Assembly (NCBI RefSeq): GCF_015352955.1
Contig: NZ_JACYOX010000033.1
Coordinates: 1 to 64,000, forward strand
DNA length: 64,000 bases
From: Noviherbaspirillum soli
GTDB taxonomy: Bacteria; Pseudomonadota; Gammaproteobacteria; Burkholderiales; Burkholderiaceae_D
Reading direction: 5' to 3'
The notes under the pieces were generated by a model. The model made no database searches, was not told where the DNA came from, and was given only the letters and a program-made list of their open reading frames with translations. Made by a program: the position numbers and the translations under genes. Shown piece by piece: positions 40,497 to 49,934 of the stretch; position 1 is the first letter of the stretch; each line of letters opens with the position of its first letter.

Positions 40497-41662
40497 GAAG
40501 ATATCTCCACGATGCGGCCGAAATCCTTGCCGAACTTCTGCTGGTACTCCGCCATCTTCTGCATCCGCTCCTGCACCCGGGTACGGTCCTGGACTTCGCC
40601 CGCCAACTGGCCGCAGGCGGCATCGATATCGTCACCGCGGGTCTTGCGGATGGTGGTGACGATGCCGGCATCCATCAGCACCTTGGCAAAGGCCTTGATG
40701 CGCACATTGTTGGAACGTTTCAGACCCGATTCGGGGAAGGGATTGAAGGGAATCAGGTTGAACTTGCACGGCACCGGGTTATCGCCCTGCTGCACCAGCG
40801 CAATCAGTTCACGGGCATGCTGATCGGTGTCGTTGACGCCATCCAGCATGCAGTATTCGAAGGTAATGAAGTCGCGCGGCGCGAACTCCAGATAGCGACG
40901 GCAGGCCGCCATCAGTTCACGCAGCGGGTATTTCTTGTTCAGCGGCACCAGTCCGTCGCGCAGCGCATCGTTGGATGCATGCAGCGACACGGCCAGCGCC
41001 ACCGGGCATTCCTGGGAAAGCTTGTCCATCATCGGCACCACGCCGCTGGTCGACACGGTGACACGCCGGCGCGACAGGCCATAGGCATTGTCGTCCAGCA
41101 TCAGCTTGAGTGCCGTGACGGTGGGCTCGAAATTCAGCAGCGGCTCGCCCATGCCCATCATCACGACATTGGTGATCTGGCGCTCGCCCTTCGGCCCGGG
41201 CTCGATGCCCTTGGCGCGACGCAGCGCAAATTCAGCCATCCAGAGCTGGCCGATGATCTCGCCCACCGTCAGGTTGCGCGAAAAGCCCTGCTTGCCGGTC
41301 GAACAGAAACGGCAGTTGACCGCACAGCCGGCCTGAGTGGAGATGCACAGGGTGCCGCGATTTTCCTCTGGAATGAAAACGGTTTCGACCGCATTGCCCT
41401 GCCCGACGTCGAGCAGCCACTTGCGGGTGCCGTCGCTGGAGGTGTGATCGCTGATCACCGATGGCGCCGCGATGAAGGCGCGCGTGGCCAGCTTGTCACG
41501 AAGGGACTTGGCGAGATCCGTCATCGCATCGAAGTCGCTCGCGCCGAACTGGTGTATCCAGCGCAGCAATTGCTTAGCGCGAAAAGGCTTCTCACCCAGC
41601 TCGGCGCAATAAGCGACGAGTTGCGCGGGATCCTTGTCCAGCAGATTGGTGAGTTGCGTCAT
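40493..41662 (-). CDS. rlmN: 23S rRNA (A2503-C2)/tRNA (A37-C2) methyltransferase RlmN
   Basis: 389 aa. Radical SAM enzyme: the CAVNCRFC motif (C-x3-C-x2-C) binds the [4Fe-4S] cluster, and [13 protein letters not shown] and [10 protein letters not shown] are typical. The late cysteine in CGQLAGE is the methyl-carrying residue region. It methylates A2503 of 23S rRNA and A37 of some tRNAs. The start at 41662 ([10 protein letters not shown]) is preferred to an ATG 9 bp upstream. It follows ndk by ~54 bp. Confidence 0.96.
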   Translation of the reverse strand: MTQLTNLLDKDPAQLVAYCAELGEKPFRAKQLLRWIHQFGASDFDAMTDLAKSLRDKLATRAFIAAPSVISDHTSSDGTRKWLLDVGQGNAVETVFIPEENRGTLCISTQAGCAVNCRFCSTGKQGFSRNLTVGEIIGQLWMAEFALRRAKGIEPGPKGERQITNVVMMGMGEPLLNFEPTVTALKLMLDDNAYGLSRRRVTVSTSGVVPMMDKLSQECPVALAVSLHASNDALRDGLVPLNKKYPLRELMAACRRYLEFAPRDFITFEYCMLDGVNDTDQHARELIALVQQGDNPVPCKFNLIPFNPFPESGLKRSNNVRIKAFAKVLMDAGIVTTIRKTRGDDIDAACGQLAGEVQDRTRVQERMQKMAEYQQKFGKDFGRIVEISS

Positions 41663-41716
41663 CACTAGCATTCCAGAGGAATGGCACCGCCTGAATGGCG
41701 GCGCCGGTTGAACGAA

Positions 41717-42142
41717 TTAACGGGAGTAGACGTTCAAGGTGGGGAAGAAGTAGGCGATTTCAACGGCGGCGGTTTCGGCCGCGTCGGAGCCGTGAACGGC
41801 ATTGGCGTCGATGGAATCGGCGAAATCGGCGCGGATCGTGCCCTTGTCAGCCTTCTTCGGATCGGTGGCGCCCATCAGGTCGCGGTTCTTGGCAATTGCG
41901 CCTTCGCCTTCCAGCGCCTGCACCATCACCGGGCCGGAGATCATGAAATCGACCAGGTCCTTGAAGAAGGGACGCTCGCGGTGCACCGCGTAGAAGCCTT
42001 CAGCTTCGGCACGCGACAGATGCATCATGCGGGCGGCGACCACTTTCAGGCCAGCGTTCTCGAAGCGGGTATAAATCTGGCCAATAACGTTCTTAGCGAC
42101 TGCGTCCGGTTTGATGATCGACAGGGTGCGCTCGATTGCCAT
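41717..42142 (-). CDS. ndk: Nucleoside diphosphate kinase
   Basis: 141 aa, the full family length. It balances NTP pools through a phospho-histidine intermediate. The active-site His lies in [10 protein letters not shown] (near 117), and [13 protein letters not shown] and [14 protein letters not shown] are conserved. The start MAIERTL at 42142 follows TGGAGTTTTCAACT; an in-frame ATG five codons upstream is less likely. It heads the long minus-strand block and is divergent from the Bax-inhibitor-like gene. Confidence 0.98.
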   Translation of the reverse strand: MAIERTLSIIKPDAVAKNVIGQIYTRFENAGLKVVAARMMHLSRAEAEGFYAVHRERPFFKDLVDFMISGPVMVQALEGEGAIAKNRDLMGATDPKKADKGTIRADFADSIDANAVHGSDAAETAAVEIAYFFPTLNVYSR

Positions 42143-42341
42143 AGTTGAAAACTCCAATGAAAATAATGGGTTAAAGATCAGGGGAAGGAATAGGATTAGC
42201 CGGTGATTTTACCACGAATGCTCTACTGCACAGAAGAAGCGAGCTTGCCGGCGTCAGGAATGGACCAGCACGGAACTTCAAATGAAGCGTGTTATGCTTT
42301 CCGGGTACTTACCTGCATTGCTCACACACGGAGAAAACAGC

Positions 42342-43034
42342 ATGGATACCAGATTGCAATCGACTTTCGGCGGCGTCGGCGAAGCCCTGGCAAGCCGCCA
42401 CCGCGTCCTGCGCAACACCTACTGGCTGCTTGCGCTGTCAATGATTCCCACGGTGCTGGGCGCCTGGCTGGGCGTGCAGATGAAGTTCACTTTCTTTGCC
42501 GGCAGCCCGATGATCGGCTTCATGGTGTTTCTCGCCATTGCCTTCGGATTTTTCTACGCCATCGAAAAAACCAAGCACAGCGCCGCCGGCGTGGCGGTCC
42601 TGCTGGGCTTCACCTTCTTCATGGGCCTGATGCTGTCGCGGCTGATCGGCCACACGCTCGGCTACAGCAATGGCGGCACGCTGGTCATGACGGCATTTGG
42701 CGGTACGGCGGCAATCTTCGGCGTGATGGCAACCGTTGCCACCGTGTCCAAACGCGACTTTTCCGGCATGGGCAAATGGCTGTTCGCCGGCGTGCTGGTG
42801 ATCCTCGCCGCGGCCGTGCTGAACATCTTCCTGCAGTTGCCGGCGCTGTACCTGGCGGTGTCGGTACTGGCCATCGCCATTTTCTCTGCCTACATCCTGT
42901 ACGACGTGCAGCAGGTGATCAACGGCGGCGAGACCAACTATATTTCCGCCACGCTGGCCATTTATCTCGACCTCTACAATGTGTTCGCCAACCTGCTGTC
43001 GCTGCTGGGCTTTCTGGGTGGCAATCGCGATTGA
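42342..43034 (+). CDS. Bax inhibitor-1 family membrane protein (YccA-like)
   Basis: 230 aa with seven hydrophobic segments (for example NTYWLLALSMIPTVLGAWLG, VLLGFTFFMGLMLSRLIG, YLAVSVLAIAIFSAYILYDV). This topology and the late YDVQQVINGGETNYI motif are typical of the BI-1/YccA family. E. coli YccA is a substrate and modulator of FtsH; hflKC, which also act on FtsH, are in this window but not adjacent. The start at 42342 has GGAGAAAACAGC upstream. A strong bidirectional terminator follows. Confidence 0.93.
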   Translation: MDTRLQSTFGGVGEALASRHRVLRNTYWLLALSMIPTVLGAWLGVQMKFTFFAGSPMIGFMVFLAIAFGFFYAIEKTKHSAAGVAVLLGFTFFMGLMLSRLIGHTLGYSNGGTLVMTAFGGTAAIFGVMATVATVSKRDFSGMGKWLFAGVLVILAAAVLNIFLQLPALYLAVSVLAIAIFSAYILYDVQQVINGGETNYISATLAIYLDLYNVFANLLSLLGFLGGNRD

Positions 43035-43047
43035 CGGGCTTCCTGTC

Positions 43048-43084
43048 AAATAAAAAGCCGGCCCTCGTGGCCGGCTTTTTATTT
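43048..43084. terminator. Bidirectional intrinsic terminator
   Basis: A perfect 16-bp stem (AAATAAAAAGCCGGCC and its complement) with the 5-nt loop CTCGT separates the convergent Bax-inhibitor-like gene and rlmD. A- and T-runs flank the GC core on both sides, so it can stop transcription from either direction. Confidence 0.9.
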
Positions 43085-43101
43085 GCCTCCAGGCACTTCG
43101 A

Positions 43102-44457
43102 TCAGGCCGGCAACTCGAATACCGCAATCGATTCCACATGGGCCGTGTGCGGGAACATATTCATCACGCCTGCCATGTGCAAGCGGTAGCCAGCCTGATT
43201 CACCAGTGTGCCGGCATCGCGCGCCAGTGTGGACGGACTGCAGGAGACATACACGATGCGCTTGGGCAAGACTTCCGGCGCGCGTTCCTTCAGGCTGGCC
43301 AGCGCCTCGCACACCGCGGCTGCGCCGTCGCGCGGCGGATCGATCAGCATACGGTCGAACTTGCCCAAGGCCAGCATGTCGTCCCCGGTCACTTCGAACA
43401 GGTTGCGGGTGCTGAAACTGACCTTGTCCGCCAGGCCGTTGTGACGCGCATTGTCAAGCGCCCGCGCAGTCAGCGTGGCGCTGCCCTCGATGCCCATCAC
43501 CTCCCTGGCCCGGCTGGCAATCGGCAGGGTGAAATTGCCGAGACCGCAGAACAGGTCGGCCACCCGCTCATCCGGCTGCACATCGAGCAGGGCCATCGCG
43601 CGCGCCACCAGGGTGCGGTTGACCTGGTGATTGACCTGCGTGAAGTCGGTCGGCTTGAACGGCATTTCAATGCCGAACTCAGGCAGACGGTAAAGCAAGC
43701 GGGTATCGGTCGGGTAGAACTGGTAGACGCTGTCCGGGCCGGCCGGCTGCAGCCACCACTGCACCTGGTGCAGGTCGGCGAATTCGCGCAGCAGGACCTC
43801 GTCCTGCTGCGACAGGGGCGCCATGTTGCGCATCACCAGTGCCGTGACAGGACCATTGAGGCCATCGCCGACCGCCAGTTCAAGTTGCGGCACCTGCTCC
43901 ATGATGGACAGCGAGGCAATCAGGCGCCGCAGAGGCACCAGCATGGCCGACACATGCGCCGGCACCACCTCGCAGGACTGCATGTCGGTGATAAAACCGG
44001 ATTTGCGTTCGTGGAAACCGACCAGCACCCCACCTTTCTTCACCACGTTGCGTACCGAAAAACGTGCGCGGTAGCGGTAACCCCACGTTGGTCCATGGAT
44101 GGGCCGCAACATCATTTCCGGCTGCAGCCGGCCGATATGCTTGAGATTGTCTTCCAGCACCCGCTGCTTGGCCGCAACCTGCGCCGATGGCTCGATGTGC
44201 TGCATTGCGCAGCCGCCGCATGTGCCGAAATACTTGCAGCGCGGCCTGACCCGGAGGGCGCTTTCGCGATGCACCGCCAGCAAATGCGCCGCTTCCCACT
44301 TGGACTTGCGCCGGTAAGACTGGAAACTCACCAGTTCTCCGGGAAGGGCGCCTTCGACAAAGACCACCTTGCCGGGCGTGCCGTCCTCATTCTTCAGATG
44401 GCCGACACCGCGGGCCTCCATGTCGAGGGATTCGATTTCTATCAGTGATTGGGACAT
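43102..44457 (-). CDS. rlmD: 23S rRNA (uracil-1939-C5)-methyltransferase
   Basis: 451 aa. An N-terminal TRAM domain ([26 protein letters not shown], in part) is followed by Fe-S cysteines ([10 protein letters not shown]). The SAM-binding motif is [12 protein letters not shown] and the catalytic motifs are DPPRDG and [12 protein letters not shown]. It modifies U1939 of 23S rRNA. It follows the exonuclease gene by 57 bp on the same strand and could be the last gene of the surE-pcm-nlpD-rpoS transcript. Confidence 0.95.
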   Translation of the reverse strand: MSQSLIEIESLDMEARGVGHLKNEDGTPGKVVFVEGALPGELVSFQSYRRKSKWEAAHLLAVHRESALRVRPRCKYFGTCGGCAMQHIEPSAQVAAKQRVLEDNLKHIGRLQPEMMLRPIHGPTWGYRYRARFSVRNVVKKGGVLVGFHERKSGFITDMQSCEVVPAHVSAMLVPLRRLIASLSIMEQVPQLELAVGDGLNGPVTALVMRNMAPLSQQDEVLLREFADLHQVQWWLQPAGPDSVYQFYPTDTRLLYRLPEFGIEMPFKPTDFTQVNHQVNRTLVARAMALLDVQPDERVADLFCGLGNFTLPIASRAREVMGIEGSATLTARALDNARHNGLADKVSFSTRNLFEVTGDDMLALGKFDRMLIDPPRDGAAAVCEALASLKERAPEVLPKRIVYVSCSPSTLARDAGTLVNQAGYRLHMAGVMNMFPHTAHVESIAVFELPA

Positions 44458-44514
44458 GAGCTAGGAAAATTCAACAGGGGCGCGGCGAACGGGGCGCCGG
44501 CGCGAAGGGTGAGA

Positions 44515-45306
44515 TTATGGCCGCAATTGTTGCCGGGGCCAAGCATCGAGGAATGCCCGCCAGTGGTGGCCTTCCAGCTCGGCGAGCGAAGACCTGACCA
44601 GCGCCATTTCAGCTTCATAGGCAGCAGCCGACATCTGGCCGCGCAGGAACTGGAAGCGGCAATAGACGAGGTAGGTATTGACCACGTCGGTCTCGCAGTA
44701 ATCACGGATCTCCCGCAGCCGCCCCTCCTGGTACAGCGGCCAGACCTGCGCGCCATCCACGCCCTGCTTGCCGGGAAAGCCGCACAGCCTGGCAATGTCG
44801 TCCAGCGGCGCATAGGCGCGGCTGTTGTACAGCGCCAGGAAGTCCATCATGTCGAGATGCCGGCTATGGTAGCGGCCCAGGTAATGGTTCCAGCGGAACT
44901 CCCTGTCCTCCTCGCCCTGATCCCAGTAACGCGGCGCCGGCACGCCAAGCGCAAGGGCGCGATAGTGCAACACCGGCAAGTCGAAACCGCTGCCGTTCCA
45001 GGAAACGAGTTGCGGCGTGTAGCGCTGGATAACGCGAAAAAAGTCGGCAACCAGGCGCCCTTCGTCGTCCTCCAGGCTGCCCAGCGAGCGCACGCGGAAT
45101 CCCTGATCATCCCGGAACACGCAGGAAATCGCAGCGACCTGGTGCAGATGATGCGGCAGGAAGGTCGAGCCGTTCTGCGCCTGACGCGCATCGAATGCCA
45201 CTTGCGCCACTTCGGCATCGGTCATTGCATCGGGATGCCGGTGCAGCAGGCGCAATCCGGTCACGTCCGGGATGGTTTCGATGTCGAACACCAGCACTGG
45301 CGTCAA
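44515..45306 (-). CDS. Predicted 3'-5' exonuclease related to PolB exonuclease domain
   Basis: 263 aa. The DEDD-type exonuclease motifs are visible: ExoI DIET at residues 8-11, ExoII around [17 protein letters not shown], and ExoIII around [18 protein letters not shown]. These match the stand-alone PolB-type exonuclease family. It presumably degrades single-stranded DNA or RNA ends; the target is not known. Its ATG overlaps the stop of rpoS by 4 bp (ATGA), so it is translated with the stationary-phase sigma factor and likely follows its expression. Confidence 0.88.
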   Translation of the reverse strand: MTPVLVFDIETIPDVTGLRLLHRHPDAMTDAEVAQVAFDARQAQNGSTFLPHHLHQVAAISCVFRDDQGFRVRSLGSLEDDEGRLVADFFRVIQRYTPQLVSWNGSGFDLPVLHYRALALGVPAPRYWDQGEEDREFRWNHYLGRYHSRHLDMMDFLALYNSRAYAPLDDIARLCGFPGKQGVDGAQVWPLYQEGRLREIRDYCETDVVNTYLVYCRFQFLRGQMSAAAYEAEMALVRSSLAELEGHHWRAFLDAWPRQQLRP

Positions 45307-46301
45307 AACAAGGCGTCCTTGCCGACACCGCGTGCGGCGAGCGCCCGCTTCAGTTTGACCAGCGCCTCCTGCTGGATCTGCCTGACCCGCTCGCGGGTGA
45401 CGCCCATTTCCAGCGCCAGTTCCTCCAGCGTGGCCGGGTCGTCATGATCAAGGCCGAAGCGGCGCATGATGACGACGCGCTGCTTCTCCGGCATGCGGCC
45501 CAGCCACTCCCGGACCAGCACCATGATTTCATGATGCTCGGCCTGGGAGTCGGGTGCGTCCTCGAGATTGCCGGGCAGCATATCCATCAGGCTGGCCTGC
45601 GGATCATTGTCCAGCGGCGCGTCCAGGGAAGTGGCATGCTCCGACAGGCTCAGGATGTCCTGCACGTCTTCCACCGGGCGGTCGAGCAGATGCCCAATAT
45701 CCTCGCAGCTGGCATCCTTGCCGTCACGATGCTGGGCTTCCAGGTGGTACTTCGCGCGCAGCACCTGGTTCAGTTCGCGTACCACATGGACCGGCAGCCG
45801 CACGGTACGGCCCTGGTTCATGATGGCGCGCTCGATGCTCTGGCGTATCCACCAGGTGGCATAGGTCGAAAAGCGGAATCCACGTTCGGGCTCGAACTTG
45901 TCGATTGCCCGCATCAGGCCGAGGTTGCCTTCCTCGATCAGGTCAAGCAGCACCACGCCACGGTTGATGTAATGCTTGGCGATCGACACCACCAGCCGCA
46001 GGTTGTGCTCGATCATTTTCTGGCGCGCACTGAATTCGCCCGCCTTCGCCAGCGTCGCAAAATGCTGTTCCTGCTCCACCGACAGCAGGGGATGCAGGCC
46101 GATGCGGTTCAGATAATGCTGGGTGGCGTCAGTGGACAGCTCCGCCGCGAGCACCGTCCTGAGCTCATCCACCGGGGCGGCCACCTCGATACGCAGTTCG
46201 CCTGCGCCTTCCTCCACCGCGCCCTCCCCTTCGAGCACTATTTCCGGGGGAGCCTCCGGAAGATCGTCATCTTCAAGCGGATCGCGGTGGTCGGCATTCA
46301 T
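45303..46301 (-). CDS. rpoS: RNA polymerase sigma factor RpoS
   Basis: 332 aa. Sigma region 1.2 starts near [16 protein letters not shown]. Region 2 has [20 protein letters not shown] and [18 protein letters not shown]. Region 3 has [12 protein letters not shown] and region 4 ends [20 protein letters not shown]. It directs stationary-phase and general stress genes. The N-terminus is unusually acidic ([14 protein letters not shown], then [12 protein letters not shown]). It lies directly after nlpD with a 5-bp gap and before the exonuclease it overlaps. Confidence 0.97.
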   Translation of the reverse strand: MNADHRDPLEDDDLPEAPPEIVLEGEGAVEEGAGELRIEVAAPVDELRTVLAAELSTDATQHYLNRIGLHPLLSVEQEQHFATLAKAGEFSARQKMIEHNLRLVVSIAKHYINRGVVLLDLIEEGNLGLMRAIDKFEPERGFRFSTYATWWIRQSIERAIMNQGRTVRLPVHVVRELNQVLRAKYHLEAQHRDGKDASCEDIGHLLDRPVEDVQDILSLSEHATSLDAPLDNDPQASLMDMLPGNLEDAPDSQAEHHEIMVLVREWLGRMPEKQRVVIMRRFGLDHDDPATLEELALEMGVTRERVRQIQQEALVKLKRALAARGVGKDALF

Positions 46302-46306
46302 CGCAT

Positions 46307-47278
46307 TTATCTGGCCGGTAGAAACTTCGAAGGATCGACCGGCTTGCCCTGCTGCCGGATTTCAAAATGCAGCTTGACGCTGTCGGTGTCGGAGTTGCCC
46401 ATTTCCGCAATCCGCTGTCCCTTGGTGACCGCCTGCCCTTCCTTGACCAGTATGGTCTTGTTATGGGCGTAGGCCGACAGCAGGTTGCTGCTGTGCTTGA
46501 CGATGACCAGGTTGCCGTAACCGCGCACGCTGCTGGCGTACAGCACGGTGCCGGCGCCAGCCGCCATCACCGGCTGTCCCATCTTGCCGGCAATGTCTAT
46601 GCCCTTGCGGCCGCCTTCGAAGGTGCCGACCACGCGGCCTTCGGCCGGCCAGATCCAGCCGATGCCGTCATCCGGCGCCCGCGCCGCGTCGGCCGGCTTG
46701 TCGGCAGGTTTTTCCAGTGCCTTCTCGGCGCTGCGCGCGACTTCGGTCCGTGCCGGCGGTGCGCTGTCCGGCTTTTGCAGCTCGGCCAGGGCGCCTTCGG
46801 AATACGGACGCTTGTCGCCGCGCGGCCAGGTCTTGTTGCCGCCGTTGGCTGCCGGCGCGGCGATCGGATTGCCGTTCGCCGCAGGCGCCGCGGCCGGCGC
46901 CCCCAGCGGACGCACTTCCACGCCCGACGAGGTGGCAATGCTGCCGGTCTGCGCAGCGCCGGGCGCGGGAGCGCCGGCGCCGTCCGGCGGCGCCACCCGC
47001 AACACCTGGTCGACCTTGATGTCGTTCGGGCTGGTCAGCCCGTTCCAGATCACGATGTCGCGAAAGCTCTGATTGTGTTCCTGGGCGATGCGGTTGAGCG
47101 TGTCGCCTTTCTTGACCGTGTAATAACCCGGTCCGTTTTCCACCGGGCGCGGCTTGGCTGCCGGCGCCGGCCGCGGCACTGACGCGCGCTCGACCACGGG
47201 CGCAACAGTGTGGGTCGTGCCGCATGCGGCCAGACCCGCCACCATAACGATCGTCAATGCCAAGCGTGTATTCTTCAT
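46307..47278 (-). CDS. nlpD: NlpD-type LysM and M23-domain murein hydrolase activator
   Basis: 323 aa. A lipoprotein signal with lipobox LAAC is followed by a Pro/Ala-rich region, a LysM domain ([17 protein letters not shown]) and a C-terminal M23 domain ([33 protein letters not shown]). As in E. coli NlpD, the first metal-binding motif is degenerate (GIDIAG in place of HxxxD), so it should activate an amidase rather than cut peptidoglycan. The start could be 47278 (MKNTRLAL) or three codons upstream (47287). It is between pcm and rpoS; promoters inside nlpD often drive rpoS. Confidence 0.93.
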   Translation of the reverse strand: MKNTRLALTIVMVAGLAACGTTHTVAPVVERASVPRPAPAAKPRPVENGPGYYTVKKGDTLNRIAQEHNQSFRDIVIWNGLTSPNDIKVDQVLRVAPPDGAGAPAPGAAQTGSIATSSGVEVRPLGAPAAAPAANGNPIAAPAANGGNKTWPRGDKRPYSEGALAELQKPDSAPPARTEVARSAEKALEKPADKPADAARAPDDGIGWIWPAEGRVVGTFEGGRKGIDIAGKMGQPVMAAGAGTVLYASSVRGYGNLVIVKHSSNLLSAYAHNKTILVKEGQAVTKGQRIAEMGNSDTDSVKLHFEIRQQGKPVDPSKFLPAR

Positions 47279-47315
47279 TCTTACCATATTGAGTGTTTCA
47301 TTTCGGGTATGCCGG

Positions 47316-48116
47316 TCAGGCTGCCGTACCAGGGCGCAGCGGCACAAAGTGACAGTCCTCCAGCGTTGCTGTCGTCCATTCTTCATTGCTCACGCGCTCG
47401 ATCACTTTCAGGACCTGGTGGCGCGCGCCGACAGGTGCAACCAGGCGGCCGCCGATTGTCAGCTGTTCGAGCAGGGTTTGCGGGACTTCCATGCCCGCGG
47501 CGGCCAGTATGATGCCATCGAATGGCGCCACCTGCGGGAAGCCAAGCATACCATCTCCATAATGCAAGCGGATATTGGGGATGCGCATTGGCCGCAAGTT
47601 TGCTTTTGCCAACTCGTGCAAGGCGCGTATGCGCTCGATGGAATACACCTCGGTAGCCACCCTCGACAGCACGGCCGCCTGGTAGCCGCAGCCGGTGCCG
47701 ACTTCCAGCACCCGCTCCAGCGCCCCGCCGTTGCGGTTGCCGCGCATGACCTCGATCATGCGTGCCACGATGTAGGGCTGGGAGATGGTCTGATGATGGC
47801 CTATCGGCAGCGAGGCATCTATATAGGCCTGGCTGGCAAGGCCGGGCTCGAGAAACAGGTGGCGCGGCACGACCGACATGGCCGCCAGCACTTTCTCGTC
47901 GCGCACCCCCTGACGCGCAATCCGCGTCACCATGGCCGAACGCACCGCATCGGACACCATGGACATCGGGCGCGCCGGCTCGGCGCCGGGCATTGGCTGC
48001 CGGGCGCTCGTCTGCGCCCGGTTGCGGGTGGCGGTTTGCGGCGTGGCCACGCCGCCGGTCTTTGCGCGCTCGCCGAGCGAAGCCAGCGACAGCGGGAAGC
48101 GTTTGCCCTGTGTCAT
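47316..48116 (-). CDS. pcm: Protein-L-isoaspartate O-methyltransferase
   Basis: 266 aa. It repairs isoaspartyl residues in aged proteins. The SAM-binding motif [15 protein letters not shown] and the [10 protein letters not shown] region are intact, as is the catalytic [13 protein letters not shown]. It is ~50 residues longer than usual, with an N-terminal extension rich in Arg/Thr ([16 protein letters not shown]) of unknown role. Its ATG overlaps the surE stop (ATGA at 48113-48116). The cluster surE-pcm-nlpD-rpoS is a well-known stationary-phase locus. Confidence 0.94.
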   Translation of the reverse strand: MTQGKRFPLSLASLGERAKTGGVATPQTATRNRAQTSARQPMPGAEPARPMSMVSDAVRSAMVTRIARQGVRDEKVLAAMSVVPRHLFLEPGLASQAYIDASLPIGHHQTISQPYIVARMIEVMRGNRNGGALERVLEVGTGCGYQAAVLSRVATEVYSIERIRALHELAKANLRPMRIPNIRLHYGDGMLGFPQVAPFDGIILAAAGMEVPQTLLEQLTIGGRLVAPVGARHQVLKVIERVSNEEWTTATLEDCHFVPLRPGTAA

Positions 48117-48850
48117 GGAAGCGCCTGACGCAATGCATCGAGTTGCGCGGTGTGCGTCAGGTCGATACGCAGTGGCGTTACCGAGACACGGCCCTGCGCC
48201 GTCGCATGGAAGTCTGTGCCCTCGCCGCTGTCGAGCGCCGCGCCGGGCGGCCCGATCCAGAAGATCTCGTTGCCTTGCGGGTCCGTGGTGCGGATTACCG
48301 GCTCGGATTGATGCCTTTTCCCCAGCCGGGTTGCTACCGCGGGACCGATGTCCTCGTACGGCAGATTCGGGATGTTCACGTTCAGCAGCCACGGCTTTTG
48401 CAACTGCTCGAAGCGGCGCAGCACGATCTCTCTCGCCACGCGGGCCGCGGCTTCCAGGTGCGCCCAGCCATGCTGCACTTGGGAAAATGCAATTGCCGGA
48501 ATACCAAACAGGAATCCTTCCGTGGCAGCAGCGACCGTGCCGGAGTAGAGCGTGTCGTCGCCCATGTTCTGGCCCTGGTTGATGCCTGACACCACCAGGT
48601 CCGGGCGCTGTGCCATGATGCCGGTCAGGGCAATGTGGACGCAGTCGGAAGGCGTACCGTTGATCGAATAAAAGCCATTGGCGGCACGATATACTCGCAG
48701 CGGGCGGTCCAGCGTCAATGAATTCGAGGAGCCGGAACGGTTGCTGTCCGGCGCCACGACCGTAATCTCGGCAATGCCAGCCAGCGCATCCGCCAGCGCG
48801 GCGATGCCAGGGGCCAGATAACCGTCGTCGTTACTCACAAGAATTTTCAT
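48113..48850 (-). CDS. surE: 5'/3'-nucleotidase SurE
   Basis: 245 aa. It removes phosphates from nucleoside monophosphates and other small phosphates in stationary phase. The metal-binding NDDGYLAPG (residues 6-14) and [14 protein letters not shown] are conserved, as are [19 protein letters not shown] and the C-terminal [13 protein letters not shown]. It is the first gene of the rpoS locus and divergent from the quinone oxidoreductase, with ~100 bp between the starts. Confidence 0.96.
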   Translation of the reverse strand: MKILVSNDDGYLAPGIAALADALAGIAEITVVAPDSNRSGSSNSLTLDRPLRVYRAANGFYSINGTPSDCVHIALTGIMAQRPDLVVSGINQGQNMGDDTLYSGTVAAATEGFLFGIPAIAFSQVQHGWAHLEAAARVAREIVLRRFEQLQKPWLLNVNIPNLPYEDIGPAVATRLGKRHQSEPVIRTTDPQGNEIFWIGPPGAALDSGEGTDFHATAQGRVSVTPLRIDLTHTAQLDALRQALP

Positions 48851-48953
48851 AGCGCGATTCTAACCGATGCCTTCGCAGTGATTTCGCCAACCAGACTGCA
48901 TTTTTACGGCATAATCCCAAAACCAAACGACCGTTCTATTTTAAGGAGACATG

Positions 48954-49934
48954 ATGAAGGCTATCGTCTGTGAAGCATGGGGTCTGCCCGATACATTGGT
49001 AGTAAGAGAACTGCCCGACGTTGTTCCTGATGCCGGCAAGGTGGCGATCAAGGTCGAGGCCGCGGGCGTGAATTTCCCGGACGTGCTCATCATCCAGAAC
49101 AAGTACCAGTTCAAGCCGGAACTGCCGTTCACGCCGGGTGGCGAACTGGCAGGCACCGTGACCGCTGTCGGCGAAGGCGTGACCCAGTACAAGCCGGGCG
49201 ACCGTGTGATCGCCTTCGTCGGCCAGGGCGCATTCGCCCAGCAGATCGCGGTACCGGAAAAGTCGGTCATGCCGATGCCGCCAGGGATGGACTTCGACAC
49301 CGCCGCTGCAATCACCCTGACTTACGGCACGTCGCACCATGCCGTGGTGGACCGGGCGCAGCTGAAGGCCGGGGAGACCATGCTGGTGCTGGGCGCAGCG
49401 GGCGGCGTTGGCCTGGCGGCAATCGAGATCGGCAAGGCGCTGGGCGCACGCGTGATCGCAGCCGCCTCTTCCGACGAGAAGCTGGAAATCTGCAAGCAGC
49501 ACGGCGCGGACGCGACCATCAACTACAGCACGCAGGACCTGCGCGAAGCGATCAAGGCCACCACCGACGGAAAGGGTCCGGACGTGATCTACGATCCGGT
49601 CGGCGGCATCTATGCCGAACCGGCATTCCGCTCGATCGGCTGGCGCGGACGCTACCTGGTCGTGGGCTTTGCCAACGGCGAGATTCCCAAGCTGCCGCTG
49701 AACCTGACGCTGTTGAAAGGCGCTTCGCTGGTCGGCGTGTTCTGGGGCGAATACGTGCGGCGAGAGCCCAAGGCCAACATGGCAGGCATGCGGGAACTGA
49801 TGGGCTGGCTGGCCGAAGGCAAGATCCGCCCGCACATTTCCGGACGCTATGCGCTGGCCGACACGCCCAAGGCACTGAACGACATGGCCGCCCGCAAGGT
49901 GACCGGAAAGGTCGTCATCCAGCCTCAGAAGTAA
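48954..49934 (+). CDS. NADPH:quinone oxidoreductase, zinc-free MDR family
   Basis: 326 aa. The N-terminal GroES-like domain has the GVNFPDVLIIQNKYQ and PGGELAGTVTAVGEGV signatures. A Rossmann motif (VLGAAGGVGLAAIEIGKALGARV) binds NADPH. No zinc ligands are present, consistent with the quinone-reductase branch. Two ATGs are in tandem; AAGGAG sits 2 bp from the first (48951) and 5 bp from the second (48954), so I chose the second. Its 3' end overlaps the convergent helicase gene by 20 bp. Confidence 0.9.
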   Translation: MKAIVCEAWGLPDTLVVRELPDVVPDAGKVAIKVEAAGVNFPDVLIIQNKYQFKPELPFTPGGELAGTVTAVGEGVTQYKPGDRVIAFVGQGAFAQQIAVPEKSVMPMPPGMDFDTAAAITLTYGTSHHAVVDRAQLKAGETMLVLGAAGGVGLAAIEIGKALGARVIAAASSDEKLEICKQHGADATINYSTQDLREAIKATTDGKGPDVIYDPVGGIYAEPAFRSIGWRGRYLVVGFANGEIPKLPLNLTLLKGASLVGVFWGEYVRREPKANMAGMRELMGWLAEGKIRPHISGRYALADTPKALNDMAARKVTGKVVIQPQK

